DNA of 64,000 bases. It comes from an uncultured Pelagibacteraceae bacterium (lineage in GTDB: Bacteria; Pseudomonadota; Alphaproteobacteria; Pelagibacterales; Pelagibacteraceae). Under the pieces are notes generated by a model that was given only the letters and a program-made list of their open reading frames with translations, was not told the DNA's origin and made no database searches. Shown piece after piece: positions 55,370-64,000 of the stretch. The position numbers and the translations under genes are program-made. How positions within the stretch are numbered: the stretch's first letter is position 1; each line of letters begins with the position of its first letter. The stretch is from assembly GCA_902558815.1 (NCBI GenBank), contig CACEFF010000002.1, forward strand, positions 1-64,000. Direction: 5' to 3'.

Positions 55370-56116
55370 TCAAGCCATATACATGCCCCCGTTAACATGT
55401 AGTGTTTCCCCATTAATATAATTAGATTGATCTGATGCTAAAAAAATAACAGCATTTGCAATATCCTCTGGATTGCCTAATCTAGCTGAGGGTATTTTTG
55501 ATACTATTATTTCTTTAAATTTTTCATCTATTTTATCAGTCATAGCTGTCTTAATAAAACCAGGAGAAATACAATTAATATTAATATTTTTTTTTGCATA
55601 TTCAATTGCAAGAGTTTTTGACATTGCAATTATTCCTGCTTTAGAAGCAGTATAATTAGCTTGACCTATATTACCTGTATGACCAACTACAGAAGTAATA
55701 TTAATAATTTTACCTGATTTATTTTTAAGCATCTTTTTAATTGCAAATTTACTTAATAAAAAAGTTGAAGTTAAATTAATATCAATTACCCTTTTCCATT
55801 CATCTAGGCTCATTCTTATTGCCAAATTATCTTGGGTAATGCCAGCGTTGTTAATTATACAATCTAAATTATCTCCAAGTTCTTTTGTTGCTTTATCTAT
55901 AAATTCTTCAATTTTATCACTCTCAGATATATTAAACTTTAATGTCTTAATATTTTTAAATTCAGATTTTAATTTTTCTAATTTTTCTAAGTTTGTTCCA
56001 GATGCTAATATATTTGAGCCACAGTCGTTTAACCTTCTAACTATAGAATTTCCTATTCCTCCAGATGCACCAGTAACAATTATATTTTTATTTTTCAAAT
56101 TATTCATATTATTCAT
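55370..56116 (-). CDS. fabG: 3-Oxoacyl-ACP reductase FabG
   Basis: 248 residues, classical SDR. TGASGGIG (15-22), NNAG (89-92), S142, Y155 and K159 (YTASK). It reduces 3-ketoacyl-ACP with NADPH. The start carries a tandem ATGAATAAT repeat, giving MNNMNN, so either Met 1 or Met 4 could be used; the first overlaps the fabD stop (ATGA). The order fabD-fabG-acpP fixes the role. Confidence 0.95.
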   Translation of the reverse strand: MNNMNNLKNKNIIVTGASGGIGNSIVRRLNDCGSNILASGTNLEKLEKLKSEFKNIKTLKFNISESDKIEEFIDKATKELGDNLDCIINNAGITQDNLAIRMSLDEWKRVIDINLTSTFLLSKFAIKKMLKNKSGKIINITSVVGHTGNIGQANYTASKAGIIAMSKTLAIEYAKKNININCISPGFIKTAMTDKIDEKFKEIIVSKIPSARLGNPEDIANAVIFLASDQSNYINGETLHVNGGMYMA

Positions 56117-57039
56117 ATTATTAATTCTTTTATATCACTCTCACTATTAATTGTATTTATTTTTACACTTTTGTTAATTCTTTTAATTAAGCCTGATAGT
56201 ACTTTTCCTGGTCCTATTTCAATAAAATGGTTAACTCCTTGGTTAGTCATATTTATAACACTCTCTCTCCATCTTACTCTATTTTCAATTTGATCAATTA
56301 ACAATCTCTTTAAATCATCTTTATTTGAAATTTCATTCGCTGTAACATTCGAAATCAATTTATTTAATCCATCTTTAAAATTTACTTTATCTATTTCTTC
56401 TTTCATTACCTCAGTAGCTTTACTCATCAATTTACAATGAAATGGTGCGCTTACTGGTAGTTTTATATTTTTAATTTTTTCTAATTTTAAAACCTCTATC
56501 AAATTCAATAAATCATTATTTTTACCACTTAATACAATTTGACCTTCCGAGTTATCATTCGCTATTTGAGCAAAAAATTTATTTTTATTATCATTTAAAA
56601 TATTCTCTATCTTTTCAACTGTTGAACCTAATACTGCTAGCATTCCCCCTACTCCTTCAGGAACAGCATTTTGCATTGCCTCACCTCTCACTCGTAAAAT
56701 TTTTATTGTGTCTGAAAAATCTAAATATCCTGCAGATGATAAAGCAGAATATTCTCCTAAGGAATGACCAGCAAAAAACTTCGCATCATTTAAATTTATA
56801 TCAAATTTTTTTTTAACAACATTAAAAATAGCATAGCTAATTAAAAAAATAGCTGGTTGTGTATTTTTTGTGAGATCTAATTCATCTTTTGAACCTTTTA
56901 AGATTAATTTTGATAAAGAAAAACTTAGTGTGTCATCAGCTTCTTTAAAAAGTTCTTTAACTAAATCGTATTTTTCAAAAAATTCTTTTCCCATCCCAAT
57001 TACTTGAGATCCTTGGCCAGGAAAAACAACTGAAAACAT
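56113..57039 (-). CDS. fabD: Malonyl-CoA:ACP transacylase FabD
   Basis: 308 residues. PGQGSQVIGMG at the N-terminus, nucleophile S93 in GHSLGEYSAL, and the His in VSAPFHCKLM complete the active site. It loads malonyl onto ACP. First gene of fabD-fabG-acpP-gmk; divergent from rpsF with 87 bases between. Confidence 0.96.
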   Translation of the reverse strand: MFSVVFPGQGSQVIGMGKEFFEKYDLVKELFKEADDTLSFSLSKLILKGSKDELDLTKNTQPAIFLISYAIFNVVKKKFDINLNDAKFFAGHSLGEYSALSSAGYLDFSDTIKILRVRGEAMQNAVPEGVGGMLAVLGSTVEKIENILNDNKNKFFAQIANDNSEGQIVLSGKNNDLLNLIEVLKLEKIKNIKLPVSAPFHCKLMSKATEVMKEEIDKVNFKDGLNKLISNVTANEISNKDDLKRLLIDQIENRVRWRESVINMTNQGVNHFIEIGPGKVLSGLIKRINKSVKINTINSESDIKELII

Positions 57040-57065
57040 CTAAAAAGACCTACTTTTTTTGCCCA

Positions 57066-57094
57066 TTTTGCTATTGTAATTGAAGATTTATAAT
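57066..57094 (+). promoter_or_regulatory. Candidate promoter of the rpsF-rpsR-rplI operon
   Basis: A perfect -10 TATAAT at 57089-57094, 33 bases upstream of the rpsF ATG. The -35 region is weak (TTTTGC at the 17-base spacing, or TTGCTA with 15 bases). No S6:S18 leader structure could be drawn by eye. Confidence 0.5.
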
Positions 57095-57126
57095 AGTATA
57101 TCCTCAATTTTTAATAAAGAACATAA

Positions 57127-57480
57127 ATGAATTTATACGAGCATACTATTATTACAAGACAAGACACTTCACCAAGTGAAATAAAGCTGTTAACAGAAAA
57201 ATATTCTAAAATTGTTGAGAAAAATGACGGTGAAATTATAAAAACAGAAAATTGGGGATTACTAAACCTCTCTTACTTGATTAAAAAAAATAAAAAAGGT
57301 AGCTACATTCACTTTAAGATTAAAGGTAAAGGAACTGTGATTGACGAATTAGAAAAAAATGAATCAATTGACAAAAAACTCTTGAGATATCTAACAGTAA
57401 GAGTAAAAAAATTTGATCTTGACACAAATTATTTTGCAATAAAAGATGAGAAAGAAAAAAAAGAGAATAATAAAAACTAA
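57127..57480 (+). CDS. rpsF: 30S ribosomal protein S6
   Basis: 117 residues. [18 protein letters not shown] at the start, then [22 protein letters not shown] and LLRYLTVRV, the S6 ferredoxin-like fold. A Lys/Glu-rich tail follows. It binds S18 on the 30S platform. First of rpsF-rpsR-rplI, with two bases to rpsR. Confidence 0.96.
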   Translation: MNLYEHTIITRQDTSPSEIKLLTEKYSKIVEKNDGEIIKTENWGLLNLSYLIKKNKKGSYIHFKIKGKGTVIDELEKNESIDKKLLRYLTVRVKKFDLDTNYFAIKDEKEKKENNKN

Positions 57481-57482
57481 AT

Positions 57483-57755
57483 ATGCCTAAAAGACAAAGT
57501 GGAAATAGAAAAGGTAAACAAAGCAATTTTGCTAAACTTAGTATTTTTCAACCCAACAAATACAAATTTAAAAAAACTTGTCCACTTTCTGTGAAAGGTG
57601 CCCCAAAAATTGACTATAAAAATATTAAGTTATTAAAGCGCTATGTTTCTGAAAATGGTAAAATTTTACCCTCAAGAATAACAAATGTAAGTCAAAAAAA
57701 ACAGAGAGAATTATCTTTGTCAATTAAAAGAGCAAGAAACTTGGCATTATTATAA
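57483..57755 (+). CDS. rpsR: 30S ribosomal protein S18
   Basis: 90 residues. The core [47 protein letters not shown] pattern is the most conserved in S18, with a Lys/Arg-rich N-terminus. It pairs with S6 on the 30S subunit. The rplI ATG follows the stop immediately. Confidence 0.97.
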   Translation: MPKRQSGNRKGKQSNFAKLSIFQPNKYKFKKTCPLSVKGAPKIDYKNIKLLKRYVSENGKILPSRITNVSQKKQRELSLSIKRARNLALL

Positions 57756-58214
57756 ATGAAAGTTGTACTTTTAGAAAATTTGAAAAAAATTGGATCTATT
57801 GGGGAAATAATAGATGTAAAAAGAGGTTTTGCTCGAAATTTCTTAATTTTAAACAAGAAAGCTTTATATGCATCAAAAGAAAACATTACTCAAGTTGAAA
57901 AAATCAAATCAGAACTAGCAAAAAAAGACAGTCAGAAAAAAAAAGATGCTAAAGAAATTTTAGAAAAAATTAATAAAAAAGAATATATAATAAAAAAACT
58001 TAGTACTGAAAATAATGAATTATATGGTTCTGTAAAACCAACTGAAATTTCGAAATTAATCCAAGAAATAGATAAGGTTGATGTTAAGCCATCTATGATA
58101 CAACCAGTAAAAGATATTAAATCTATTGGAAAGTTTAAAGTTAAAATCTCTTTACACTCAGAAGTTGATGCTGAAATTAGTATTTCTGTTGAGTCAGCTG
58201 AGAGTATTCAATAA
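57756..58214 (+). CDS. rplI: 50S ribosomal protein L9
   Basis: 152 residues. N-domain KVVLLENLKKIGSIGEIIDVKRGFARNFLI with the L9 signature, a connecting helix (Lys-rich), and the C-domain NNELYGSVKPTEIS. It sits at the base of the L1 stalk. It is the third gene of the ribosomal run; dnaB follows after 67 bases without a clear terminator. Confidence 0.97.
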   Translation: MKVVLLENLKKIGSIGEIIDVKRGFARNFLILNKKALYASKENITQVEKIKSELAKKDSQKKKDAKEILEKINKKEYIIKKLSTENNELYGSVKPTEISKLIQEIDKVDVKPSMIQPVKDIKSIGKFKVKISLHSEVDAEISISVESAESIQ

Positions 58215-58281
58215 TTATACAATTTTTTCCCCAGGCCTTTTTAAAAATTTTTATACCAATATTTTATTGTAATATAAGTAT

Positions 58282-59700
58282 ATGGAACAAAATCTTAGCA
58301 TTGTTAAAGATAACTTTAAAGAACTTCCAAACAATATAGAAGCAGAACAGGCTGTCATAGGCTCTATATTAGTAACAAATGAAATATTCGATGAGATAAG
58401 CACAATAATTTCAAATATAAATTTTTATGATCCCATGCACCAAAAAATATTTGGTGCAATTGAAGGTCTTATATTCAAAGGTATGCTTGCTAATCCTATT
58501 ACGCTCAAAAATTATTTTGAGGATGAAAAGGATGATTTAAATGTTCCAGAATATTTGGTAAAAATTACAAAGTTTTCCACTTCAATACGTCAAGCAATAG
58601 AATATTCAAAAATAATTTATGATATGTTTGTTAGAAGAGAACTTATTAAAATCTCTGAACAAACAATTGATACAGCAAAATTAAATGACCTAAATACATC
58701 TGGTCAAAATATTATTGAAAATTCTGAAAGATTATTATTTGACCTTGCTGAAAAGGGATCATTTAACTCCTCATTAGTAAAATTTGATGAAGCTATGAAG
58801 CAAACAATTGAAATGGCATCTGCTGCTTATAAAAATGAGGAAGGTATAGTTGGTGTTCCTACTGGGTTAAGAGATTTGGATGATAGACTTGGAGGTTTAC
58901 ATCAATCTGACTTAGTTATAATTGCTGGTCGACCATCTATGGGTAAGACAGCACTAGCAACTAACATTGCTTTTAATGCAGCTCAAAAGTTACAAGACAA
59001 TGGAAAAAAATCCTCAATAGCCTTTTTTTCTTTAGAAATGTCATCTGAGCAACTATCTACAAGAATTTTAGCTGAACAATCTAGAATTAAATCAAACGAT
59101 ATAAGGCGAGGAAGAATTTCTGATGAACAGTTTGATAAATTTATAGAAACTTCAAAAAATATTTCTGAATTACCACTATACATTGATGAAACACCAGCAA
59201 TAAGTATAGCTGCATTAAGTAATAGAGCTAGAAGAGTAAAAAGGTTGTTTGGCCTTGATATGATAGTTGTTGATTATATTCAATTAATGAGGGGAACTTT
59301 TAATAACAAAGATGGTAGGGTTCAAGAGATTTCAGAAATTACTCAAGGTTTAAAAGCCATAGCTAAAGAACTATCTGTTCCTGTAGTTGCTCTTTCTCAA
59401 TTATCTAGGGCGGTTGAACAAAGAGATGATAAAAAACCTCAATTATCTGATTTAAGAGAGTCGGGCTCAATTGAACAAGATGCTGACGTTGTTATGTTCG
59501 TATATAGGGAGGCATATTATTTAGAAAGAAAAGAACCAAGACCAGCTACTGTTGAGCATGCAGAATGGCAAGCAAAAATGAACGAGGTATCTAATTTAGC
59601 TGAAATAATTATAGGTAAACAAAGACACGGTCCTACTGGAAACATTATGTTAGAGTTTGAGGCAATGTTTACTAAATTTAAGGATACTCAAAACAGTTAA
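58282..59700 (+). CDS. dnaB: Replicative DNA helicase DnaB
   Basis: 472 residues. The N-terminal collar domain (NNIEAEQAVIGSILV) and RecA-like motor with Walker A AGRPSMGKTALA, FSLEMSSEQL, Walker B DMIVVDYIQLM, and LRESGSIEQDADVV are intact; no intein. It unwinds DNA ahead of the replisome. Downstream of rplI, as is common in bacteria. Confidence 0.97.
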   Translation: MEQNLSIVKDNFKELPNNIEAEQAVIGSILVTNEIFDEISTIISNINFYDPMHQKIFGAIEGLIFKGMLANPITLKNYFEDEKDDLNVPEYLVKITKFSTSIRQAIEYSKIIYDMFVRRELIKISEQTIDTAKLNDLNTSGQNIIENSERLLFDLAEKGSFNSSLVKFDEAMKQTIEMASAAYKNEEGIVGVPTGLRDLDDRLGGLHQSDLVIIAGRPSMGKTALATNIAFNAAQKLQDNGKKSSIAFFSLEMSSEQLSTRILAEQSRIKSNDIRRGRISDEQFDKFIETSKNISELPLYIDETPAISIAALSNRARRVKRLFGLDMIVVDYIQLMRGTFNNKDGRVQEISEITQGLKAIAKELSVPVVALSQLSRAVEQRDDKKPQLSDLRESGSIEQDADVVMFVYREAYYLERKEPRPATVEHAEWQAKMNEVSNLAEIIIGKQRHGPTGNIMLEFEAMFTKFKDTQNS

Positions 59701-59720
59701 ATTCCCTTATAAAAGGTTTA

Positions 59721-62105
59721 ATGTTTATCCAGTTGTATCAAAATATAATATTAAAAAACCCAAAGTCTGTTCTTTTAATATTACTTATAACTCTAATAAG
59801 TTTTGGATATCATTCTAAAGATTTTAGACTAGATGCTTCTTCAGAGACTTTGCTAATTGAAGGAGACCCTGATCTTAAATATCTTCAAGAAATATCTGAA
59901 AAATATGGTTCTAAAGAATTTCTTATTTTAACATACACACCTAATGAGGCAATGGTCTCAGATAGTTCTATAAATAACCTTTTAAGTCTTAAATATAAAA
60001 TTCAAAGTTTAAATTGGGTGCATAGTGTAATTACTCTTTTAGATATTCCTCTTTTAAATAGTTCAGATGCACCCCTTCAAGAAAGACTTGAAAAATTTAA
60101 AACATTAAAAGATAAAGATATTGATCGAGAAAGAGGTTTTAATGAAATTCTTAGTAGTCCTGTTTTTAGAAATTTTGTAATTAGCGAAGATGGTAAGACT
60201 AGTGGTATAATTGTTAATATTAAAAAGAACCAAGAAAAAAATCTCTCTAGCAAATCAAAAAAAGAATTAGAAAAATATAAAGATCAAATTAAAAAACAAA
60301 ACCATCTAAATATTCTTGAGATAAGAGATGTAATTAAAAGTTATGAGAGCATAGGAAAAATTCATTTGGGGGGTATACCTATGATAGCTGATGATATGAT
60401 GTCATTTATTAAAAGTGACATAATCGTTTTTGGAATAGGAGTGTTCTTGTTTATTGTTGGAACCTTATGGTTTGTTTTTCGAAAATTGATATGGATAATA
60501 GTGCCAATAAGTAGTTGTTTTTTTTCTGTAATAATAATGATGGGTATACTTGGATTATTAGGATGGAAAGTGACTGTCATTTCATCAAACTTTATTGCTT
60601 TAATGTTAATCTTAACAATGGCAATGAATATTCATATGAGTACTAGATTTTTACAGCTTAAAGAAAATTATCCAGATAAAAAAATTTTTGATTTGATTGT
60701 ATTATCTACAAGTAAAATGTTTTGGCCAATATTATATACTGTCTTGACAACGGTTATTGCTTTTTTATCTTTAATTTTTAGTGAAATTAAACCTATTATT
60801 GATTTTGGATGGATGATGACTTTAGGCTTAATAACTTCATTCATTATTACTTTTTTACTACTTCCTACTCTTATCAATTTCGTAGACAAAGAAAATATTT
60901 CTCTTAGAAAAAATGAAAATTCAATAATAACATCTTTTTTTGCAAAGATATCTCAAAAAAATCATATAACAATTTTTGTATTAACTGGCTTAGTCATTAT
61001 ATCAAGTTTAATTGGAATAAGTCGTCTAGAGGTAGAAAATAGTTTTATAAATTATTTTAGTAAAAAAACTGAAATTTATAAAGGGATGAAACTTATAGAT
61101 GAAAAGTTAGGTGGAACTACTCCTCTTGAAGTAATTCTTAAATTCCCAGAAAAAGAAAAAAATAAAGTTGATGAAGAGGATGAGTTTGAAAATTGGGGTG
61201 AAGAAGATGAAAAAGATCAAGAAAAATATTGGTTCACAAAAGATAAGATTGATAAAATTTCATCAGTACACAATTATCTTGATAGTTTGCCACAAGTTGG
61301 AAAAGTTTTATCCTTTTCTTCAATAATTGATGTAGCTACCCTACTTAACAACAATAAACCTTTAGGTACATTGGAGATGGGTGTTTTATATTCAAAGATA
61401 CCTGAAAGTATTAAAACAGAAATTATAGATCCTTATATTTCAATAGAAGATAATGAGGCTAGAATTAATCTCAGAATAATAGATTCTCAAAAAAATTTGA
61501 GAAGAAATGATTTAATAAAAAAAATTAATTATGATCTTAAAAATAAAATTGGTTTAGAGGAAAATGAGTTTAAGCTTGCTGGTGTTCTTATTCTTTTTAA
61601 TAATTTACTTCAAAGTCTCTTTAAATCCCAGATTCTTACTTTGGGCTTAGTAATGGTAGGAATATTTGCTATGTTTGTAATTCTTTTTAAAAATATTAAA
61701 TTATCTCTCATCGGTGTTGTTCCAAACTTTATAGCTGCTTTTTTTATCTTGGGGATTATCGGATTACTCGGTATTCCACTGGATATGATGACTATTACGA
61801 TTGCGGCTATTACCATTGGAATTGCTGTGGATAATAGCATTCATTATATATATAGGTTTAAAGAAGAATTTGATGTTTTAAAAGATTACAATAAAACTGT
61901 TAATTTATGTCACGCTACAGTAGGTAAGGCAATTTTAAACACTTCAATTACAATTGTCTTTGGTTTTTCAATTTTAATTTTATCTAAATTTATTCCAACA
62001 ATTTATTTTGGAGTTTTTACAGGATTAGCAATGCTATTAGCAATGGTCTCTGTTTTGACACTTCTTCCATCTTTAATATTATTAGTTAAACCATTTGGAA
62101 AGTGA
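59721..62105 (+). CDS. RND/MMPL-family exporter
   Basis: 794 residues with 12 predicted helices: one, a large periplasmic domain, five, then the same repeated. It resembles the MMPL/HpnN group rather than tripartite AcrB (about 1040 aa). A highly acidic stretch (VDEEDEFENWGEEDEKDQEKY) stands in the second periplasmic loop. The group moves lipids or hydrophobic molecules; the cargo is not evident. It lies 20 bases after dnaB and 3 before cvpA, so it may be in the same unit. Confidence 0.82.
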   Translation: MFIQLYQNIILKNPKSVLLILLITLISFGYHSKDFRLDASSETLLIEGDPDLKYLQEISEKYGSKEFLILTYTPNEAMVSDSSINNLLSLKYKIQSLNWVHSVITLLDIPLLNSSDAPLQERLEKFKTLKDKDIDRERGFNEILSSPVFRNFVISEDGKTSGIIVNIKKNQEKNLSSKSKKELEKYKDQIKKQNHLNILEIRDVIKSYESIGKIHLGGIPMIADDMMSFIKSDIIVFGIGVFLFIVGTLWFVFRKLIWIIVPISSCFFSVIIMMGILGLLGWKVTVISSNFIALMLILTMAMNIHMSTRFLQLKENYPDKKIFDLIVLSTSKMFWPILYTVLTTVIAFLSLIFSEIKPIIDFGWMMTLGLITSFIITFLLLPTLINFVDKENISLRKNENSIITSFFAKISQKNHITIFVLTGLVIISSLIGISRLEVENSFINYFSKKTEIYKGMKLIDEKLGGTTPLEVILKFPEKEKNKVDEEDEFENWGEEDEKDQEKYWFTKDKIDKISSVHNYLDSLPQVGKVLSFSSIIDVATLLNNNKPLGTLEMGVLYSKIPESIKTEIIDPYISIEDNEARINLRIIDSQKNLRRNDLIKKINYDLKNKIGLEENEFKLAGVLILFNNLLQSLFKSQILTLGLVMVGIFAMFVILFKNIKLSLIGVVPNFIAAFFILGIIGLLGIPLDMMTITIAAITIGIAVDNSIHYIYRFKEEFDVLKDYNKTVNLCHATVGKAILNTSITIVFGFSILILSKFIPTIYFGVFTGLAMLLAMVSVLTLLPSLILLVKPFGK

Positions 62106-62108
62106 TAA

Positions 62109-62654
62109 ATGCTTGATGTACTCCAAGATTTTTATCAAGCTACCTCAATTTTAGATATTTTTTATCTGATCATTACAATTTTTTCTTTAATCAAATGTTA
62201 TAAAAAAGGTTTTGTTTTAAGTATTTTATCAATGTCTAAATGGTTATTAGCTTATGTACTAACTTTATTTATCTTTCCAAAAATTAAACCTTACTTGAAA
62301 GATATTATTGATAATGAATATGTGCTTGATATAGGATTGGGTCTGACAATTTTTATTATTGTGATATTTTTAATATTAATGGTTAATAAAGGGGTAAGTA
62401 AAGCTATTAGCTATAGTGGGATTGGAAGTTTAGATACTGTGTTTGGATTCTTTTTTGGATTTATTAGAGCTTATATTATATCTATTTGTATATTTTCGGG
62501 TGTTCACATAGTCTATAATAACGATAAATGGCCAATAAATTTAAGCAAATCATACACCTTTCCATATTTAGAAAAAGGTAGTAATTATTTATTAAAAGTG
62601 TTTCCTAATGAAAAAACATATCAAGACTCAAAAGAGAAAATTGAAGAACTTTGA
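62109..62654 (+). CDS. cvpA: CvpA family membrane protein
   Basis: 181 residues with four predicted helices. DIFYLIITIFSLIKCYKKGFVLSILSMSKWLLAY and GSLDTVFGFFFGFIRAYII are the family core. CvpA is needed for colicin V production and for envelope or stress tolerance in other bacteria. It precedes purF, its classic neighbour, and overlaps it by 47 bases. Confidence 0.88.
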   Translation: MLDVLQDFYQATSILDIFYLIITIFSLIKCYKKGFVLSILSMSKWLLAYVLTLFIFPKIKPYLKDIIDNEYVLDIGLGLTIFIIVIFLILMVNKGVSKAISYSGIGSLDTVFGFFFGFIRAYIISICIFSGVHIVYNNDKWPINLSKSYTFPYLEKGSNYLLKVFPNEKTYQDSKEKIEEL

Positions 62655-64000
62655 TCCTAAATTAAAAGAGGAATGTGGAGTATTTGGTATTAGTAATGCT
62701 TCAGATGCCTCTGCTTTGACAGCACTTGGACTTCACGCTCTTCAGCACCGGGGTCAAGAAGGATGTGGAATAGTCTCTTTTGATGGTAAGAATTATTATT
62801 CAGAAAAAAGATTTGGTCTAGTGGGAGATAATTTTAATAAAGAAAAAGTCCTCAATAATCTTAAGGGTAATTACGCTATTGGCCATAATCGTTACAGTAC
62901 AACTGGAAATAATACTCTTAGAAATATTCAACCCTTTTTTGCCGACACAAATGCTGGTGGTATAGGTGTTGCTCATAATGGAAACTTAACAAATTCAATT
63001 TCATTAAGAAATAAATTGGTTGAAGAAGGTGCTATATTTTATACTACCTCAGATACTGAAACAATTGTTCAATTAATTGCGAAATCTAAAAGATCAAAGA
63101 CAATTGATAAAGTTGTAGATGCTATATTTCAAATACAAGGAGGATATGCTTTGGTAATGCTTACTCAAAACTCTTTGATAGGAGTAAGAGATCCATATGG
63201 AATAAGACCACTGATAATTGGTAAATTAGGTAAGAGTTATGTTTTAGCATCCGAAACTTGTGCTTTAGATATTATTGGAGCAAAATTTTTAAGAGAAGTT
63301 GAAAATGGTGAAATAGTTTTTATAGAAAATAATGAATTAACGAGTATCAAACCTTTTCCCCCAAAAAAAGTAAGGCCATGTGTTTTTGAATATATATATT
63401 TTGCAAGACCAGATAGTCTTATAGATAACAAAACTGCTTACGAACATAGAAAAAACTTAGGGAAAGAACTTGCAAATGAGAATAATATTAATGCCGATAT
63501 AGTGGTGCCTGTGCCAGACTCTGGTAATGCAGCTGCCTTAGGATTTTCTCAAAAATTGAAGATTAATTTTGAACATGGTCTCATAAGAAATCATTATGTT
63601 GGTCGAACTTTTATTGAGCCTAGTCAAAAAATTAGAAGTTTAGGTGTAAAACTAAAATTAAATGCAAATGAAACAACAATTAAAAATAAAAAGATAATTC
63701 TTATTGATGATTCGTTGGTGAGAGGAACTACATCGCATAAGATTGTTAAAATGCTTTATGACGCTGGAGCAAAAGAAGTTCATGTAAGAATCGCTTGTCC
63801 AGAAATAAGATATCCAGATTTTTATGGAGTAGACACTCCTACTAAAAAAGAACTTCTTGCAGCAAACAAATCTAATGATGAGATATGTAAATATATAGGA
63901 GCTAAATCTCTAAAGTTTTTATCAATAGATGGTTTGTATAGAGCCATTGGTTTTGAGAAAAGAAATGATACTTATCCACAACTAACAGATCATTACTTCA
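62608..64000 (+). CDS. purF: Amidophosphoribosyltransferase PurF (partial, 3' end beyond window)
   Basis: About 464 residues are visible from ATG 62608 (a TTG at 62641 with GAGA upstream is an alternative, giving MKNFDPKLKEECGVFG). The active cysteine follows KEE in ECGVFGIS, and the leader would be removed in the mature enzyme. ALQHRGQEGCGIV, GHNRYSTTG, VPVPDSGNAAALGFS and the PRPP loop IILIDDSLVRGTTS are present. It is the first committed step of purine synthesis. The end is cut by the window edge at 64000. Confidence 0.95.
   Translation, partial: MKKHIKTQKRKLKNFDPKLKEECGVFGISNASDASALTALGLHALQHRGQEGCGIVSFDGKNYYSEKRFGLVGDNFNKEKVLNNLKGNYAIGHNRYSTTGNNTLRNIQPFFADTNAGGIGVAHNGNLTNSISLRNKLVEEGAIFYTTSDTETIVQLIAKSKRSKTIDKVVDAIFQIQGGYALVMLTQNSLIGVRDPYGIRPLIIGKLGKSYVLASETCALDIIGAKFLREVENGEIVFIENNELTSIKPFPPKKVRPCVFEYIYFARPDSLIDNKTAYEHRKNLGKELANENNINADIVVPVPDSGNAAALGFSQKLKINFEHGLIRNHYVGRTFIEPSQKIRSLGVKLKLNANETTIKNKKIILIDDSLVRGTTSHKIVKMLYDAGAKEVHVRIACPEIRYPDFYGVDTPTKKELLAANKSNDEICKYIGAKSLKFLSIDGLYRAIGFEKRNDTYPQLTDHYF

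Noticed and set aside
58215-58281. Possible terminator between rplI and dnaB (ATTTTT...AAAAAT)
   Set aside because: All A/T stem of six pairs with a large loop; too weak to support.
1-64000. tRNA, rRNA, CRISPR, IS or prophage content
   Set aside because: No GGTTCGAATCC-type T-arm, no repeat-spacer array, no transposase or integrase frame and no terminal inverted repeats were seen; all gaps are short.

Overview
The window is a low-G+C (roughly 30%), very tightly packed alphaproteobacterial chromosome segment that looks like SAR11 (Candidatus Pelagibacter or a close relative). The evidence for that is the AT-rich streamlined layout, alphaproteobacterial gene order (hda - DUF2066 / purM - purN; lptF - lptG - lptD - surA - pdxA - ksgA; accB - accC next to DUF2155 and NDUFA12), a SUF-only iron-sulfur operon, a glutamine synthetase without an adjacent PII gene, and a TPP-riboswitch-controlled sodium:solute symporter of the type called ThiV in Pelagibacter. 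No tRNA, rRNA, IS element, prophage, CRISPR array or replication origin was seen. No stretch of 300 bases lacks a gene; the longest gap between larger genes (18229-18459) holds a 56-residue ORF.

Layout. 1-1320: the riboswitch and partial symporter gene thiV (minus). 1328-7515 (minus): an operon-like run tctC - tctB - tctA - SDR dehydrogenase - FAH-family hydrolase - ccdA - flavin oxidoreductase - unknown 95-aa protein. Diverging from it, 7584-9754 carries a PdxA-family dehydrogenase and an enolase-superfamily (rhamnonate-dehydratase-like) enzyme, followed by a convergent aldehyde dehydrogenase. Together these read as uptake and breakdown of a hydroxylated acid, probably a deoxy-sugar acid, to pyruvate plus a C3 product. 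11304-16680: GYD protein, thioesterase, DUF779 protein with its aldehyde dehydrogenase, homocysteine methyltransferase family protein, EamA transporter, YbaK. 16822-18402: glnA and a small ORF. 18460-24624 (minus): iscR-sufB-C-D-S-U-T-A with an IscR-type operator at its promoter. 24758-36303: hydrolase with a Fur-like box, anmK, tyrS, AsmA-like protein, prfB with its programmed frameshift, mrcA, rne, thiG, thiS. 36320-47174: aroQ-accB-accC, DUF2155, NDUFA12, stand-alone TSCPD protein, aspS, hdaA, DUF2066, purM, purN, ndk, pepA. 47236-54451: LPS export and outer-membrane biogenesis operon. 54440-57039 (minus): fabD-fabG-acpP-gmk. 57127-64000 (plus): rpsF-rpsR-rplI, dnaB, RND/MMPL exporter, cvpA, and purF cut by the window edge.

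Most of the content is core housekeeping. The points that stand out are: an intrinsic terminator embedded in the first codons of tctB; an apparent one-base frameshift at an A7 run in sufC; two PdxA paralogues of which the one in the conserved syntenic position has lost signature motifs; a 64-residue Lys/Arg-rich in-frame extension before an aldehyde dehydrogenase; an RNase E without a Zn-link; a stand-alone protein resembling the C-terminus of NrdJ; regulatory sites for IscR and Fur; and convergent gene pairs that share a single TTAA as both stop codons. I did not find a clearly new multi-gene defence or mobile system.
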